In this document: in pieces, positions 63,701-64,000 of the stretch
Layout of the letters: each line of letters opens with the position of its first letter
Position numbering within the stretch: position 1 is the first letter of the stretch
NCBI GenBank assembly: GCA_902497035.1
Contig: CABVDL010000001.1
Location: 1 to 64,000, forward strand
Reading direction: 5' to 3'
Length of the DNA stretch: 64,000 bases
Source: an uncultured Prevotella sp.
GTDB taxonomy: Bacteria > Bacteroidota > Bacteroidia > Bacteroidales > Bacteroidaceae
Notes under the pieces: generated by a model
Databases searched by the model: none
Told to the model about the DNA's origin: nothing
What the model saw: only the letters and a program-made list of their open reading frames with translations
Program-made: the position numbers and the translations under genes

Positions 63701-64000
63701 ACTGCTGAGGTGCTGTCCTTGTTTGGCAACGCCTACGGCTCTCCATCCGGCAAAACAGGTGATATTGGGTTCTGCGGCAATAAACGAATCCTTGCGGCTG
63801 TCCTCGTAGAATGAGGCCGGCATGGCGTTGCCGCCCTGGCGTTGGCCGAACTCTCTGATGATGCGGCCGAGCCGCTTATAGACCCCCGTCTCAATGATGC
63901 CGCCGAGGTGGACGCGCACCTCCGACGAGTTGTTGCCGCCCAGCACGGGACGGTCGTTGACCAGGGCCACCTTGCAGCCCTGACGGGCGGCAGCGACGGC
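60740..64000 (-). CDS. FAD-dependent oxidoreductase fused to GH36-like glycosidase (partial, N-terminus missing)
   Basis: The frame is open from the right edge to 60740, at least 1086 residues. Residues before about 415 are an FAD_oxidored-type flavoprotein: AARQGCKVALVNDRPVLGGNNSSEVRVH, the dinucleotide-site LFSDCTGDGTIGALAGADYRMGREG and the C-terminal NIDNLFMAGRDISCTHVALGTVRVM. The first GxGxxG must lie beyond the window. Then comes a beta-supersandwich (about 430-640) and a clan GH-D barrel like GH36 alpha-galactosidase: GINVFQLDDGWQKGK, MRIGLWFNPSIQDEFADW, ITIFKIDGV with candidate nucleophile Asp (codon 61487-61489) and YTDWGNYYPYQTLRN. A C-terminal beta domain closes it. I know such flavoproteins and GH36 enzymes separately in these loci; the fusion is unusual. 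Confidence 0.9.
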   Translation of the reverse strand, partial: AVAAARQGCKVALVNDRPVLGGNNSSEVRVHLGGIIETGVYKRLGRIIREFGQRQGGNAMPASFYEDSRKDSFIAAEPNITCFAGWRAVGVAKQGQHLSSVTIYEVTTGNEMTLEAPLFSDCTGDGTIGALAGADYRMGREGKSEFNESYAPEKPDSLVMGASVQWYSEPKRKKTTFPVFNFGLTFNENNAEHVYKGEWTWETGMNRNQITDAERIRDYGLLVVFSNWSWLKNNETTKDEFAHRELSWAAYVLGKRESRRLMGDYILSQQDIDKDLWHEDASFTTTWAIDLHFADSVNEAHFPGEAFKTRTIHRWIHPYAVPYRCLYSRNIDNLFMAGRDISCTHVALGTVRVMRTTGMMGEVVGMAASVCHRHKVTPREVYQHYLNELQQLMRQGAGKENVPDNQHFNEPNRTLPVGRAFMNKTAFARTNGDTLFLGNSQIVRTILLRHDSLRTLSVTDRGSLTLTNKTDANDLIIAKGRADSLCVSCGRLSPSTIHADGAQATVTFRIGSLQVKREYIVYDNAPAIVCNTWLRGKLKAALTKQTANNADNKNIESTADMEPQVRTAILDRLSPGGNHWQCRAVEFFDYTDWNNNLVHSATFIPYRRNGVRGNLIIAKNGATGGGFFFLKEAPCPSTQLHYPGADFITEFGSFAVTGFGIAPDDVTPEQWTRAYTVVLGVFDGDETDALKALRLYQKQLRAKKAEADDMVMMNTWGDRSQDARINEAFCLNELDQAHRLGINVFQLDDGWQKGKSPNSKSGKGSFKDIWKDSLYWTPDPVKFPQGLDRVVAKARQLNMRIGLWFNPSIQDEFADWQKDAEAVLSLWRRYGITIFKIDGVQIPTKRAEQRLRNFFNEVTRQSGGNVIFNLDVTAGRRGGYNMFNEYGNIFLENRYTDWGNYYPYQTLRNLWQLAAYVPAERLQVEFLNKWRNPSKYGDDPFAPARYSMDYLFAITMMAQPLAWMEASNLPDEAYSLGKSIKCYTKWQHQIHQGIILPVGEEPSGRSWTGFQSITDGRSGFLLVFREDNDRPTTHMLLHLDKGTTLRLQPLMGDGKESNVTSDGEGRISLTLPQPNDFCLYHYEVKE

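Noticed and set aside
1..64000. Mobile elements, tRNA or rRNA genes
   Set aside because: No transposase, integrase or phage protein was seen among the genes, and no tRNA-like cloverleaf was recognised in the intergenic gaps, all of which are shorter than 300 bp.

Overview
The window looks like a chromosomal piece of a Bacteroidales bacterium, most likely Prevotellaceae. Supporting evidence: Bacteroidota-type promoters (TTTG/TTG, about 20 nt, TAnnTTTG), a SusC/SusD/SusE-F polysaccharide-utilisation locus with ECF sigma and FecR anti-sigma factor, GldH next to a RicT-like protein, SGNH/DUF4886 esterases, beta-helix proteins ending in a Prevotella-style sorting tail, and a fairly GC-rich base composition by eye. 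No rRNA, tRNA, IS element, prophage or CRISPR array was recognised.

Layout. 1-2804 (minus): truncated lptD-like gene, a coiled-coil lipoprotein, rsmI. 2968-6325 (minus): a two-gene type II restriction-modification system (MutH/Sau3AI-like endonuclease plus C5 methylase). 6595-11433 (plus): oxidative TCA branch in which aconitase and isocitrate dehydrogenase are one 1158-residue polypeptide, followed by citrate synthase. 11444-18589 (minus): oadA-like carboxyltransferase, HD protein, HAD hydrolase, metF, DNA polymerase III delta-prime, ricT and gldH. 18726-19562 (plus): unknown lipoprotein. 19571-22335 (minus): hsp20, cation exchanger, queuosine-precursor transporter with a candidate preQ1-I riboswitch, queF. 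22602-25654 (plus): pflB-pflA.

25828-44974 (plus) is a polysaccharide-utilisation locus: ECF sigma, FecR, DUF4832 protein, SusC with STN domain, SusD, SusE/F, second DUF4832 protein, two tandemly duplicated beta-helix proteins, a DUF4886 to beta-helix fusion, and an SGNH to alpha/beta-hydrolase fusion. 45102-51620 is a housekeeping island (trxA, tsaE, dnaE on minus; psd, pssA, DUF4834 on plus). 51714-51911 is a nine-unit tandem array of exactly 22 bp period. 51905-64000 (minus) is a second carbohydrate cluster: alpha/beta-hydrolase to SGNH fusion, GH3 with PA14, DUF4886 to GH3 fusion, GH2, and an FAD oxidoreductase to GH36-like fusion cut by the right edge.

The two carbohydrate clusters share DUF4886 and dual-esterase architectures and probably act on the same acylated, branched glycan: esterases deacylate, GH3/GH2/GH36-like enzymes trim, SusC/D/E-F bind and import, and the STN-SusC/FecR/ECF relay senses the ligand. 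The glycan cannot be named from sequence alone. The most unusual items are the aconitase-isocitrate dehydrogenase fusion with an NAD-type cofactor motif, the FAD oxidoreductase-GH36 fusion, the mirror-image dual esterases, the DUF4886-GH3 fusion, the preQ1 riboswitch candidate and the 22-bp array.
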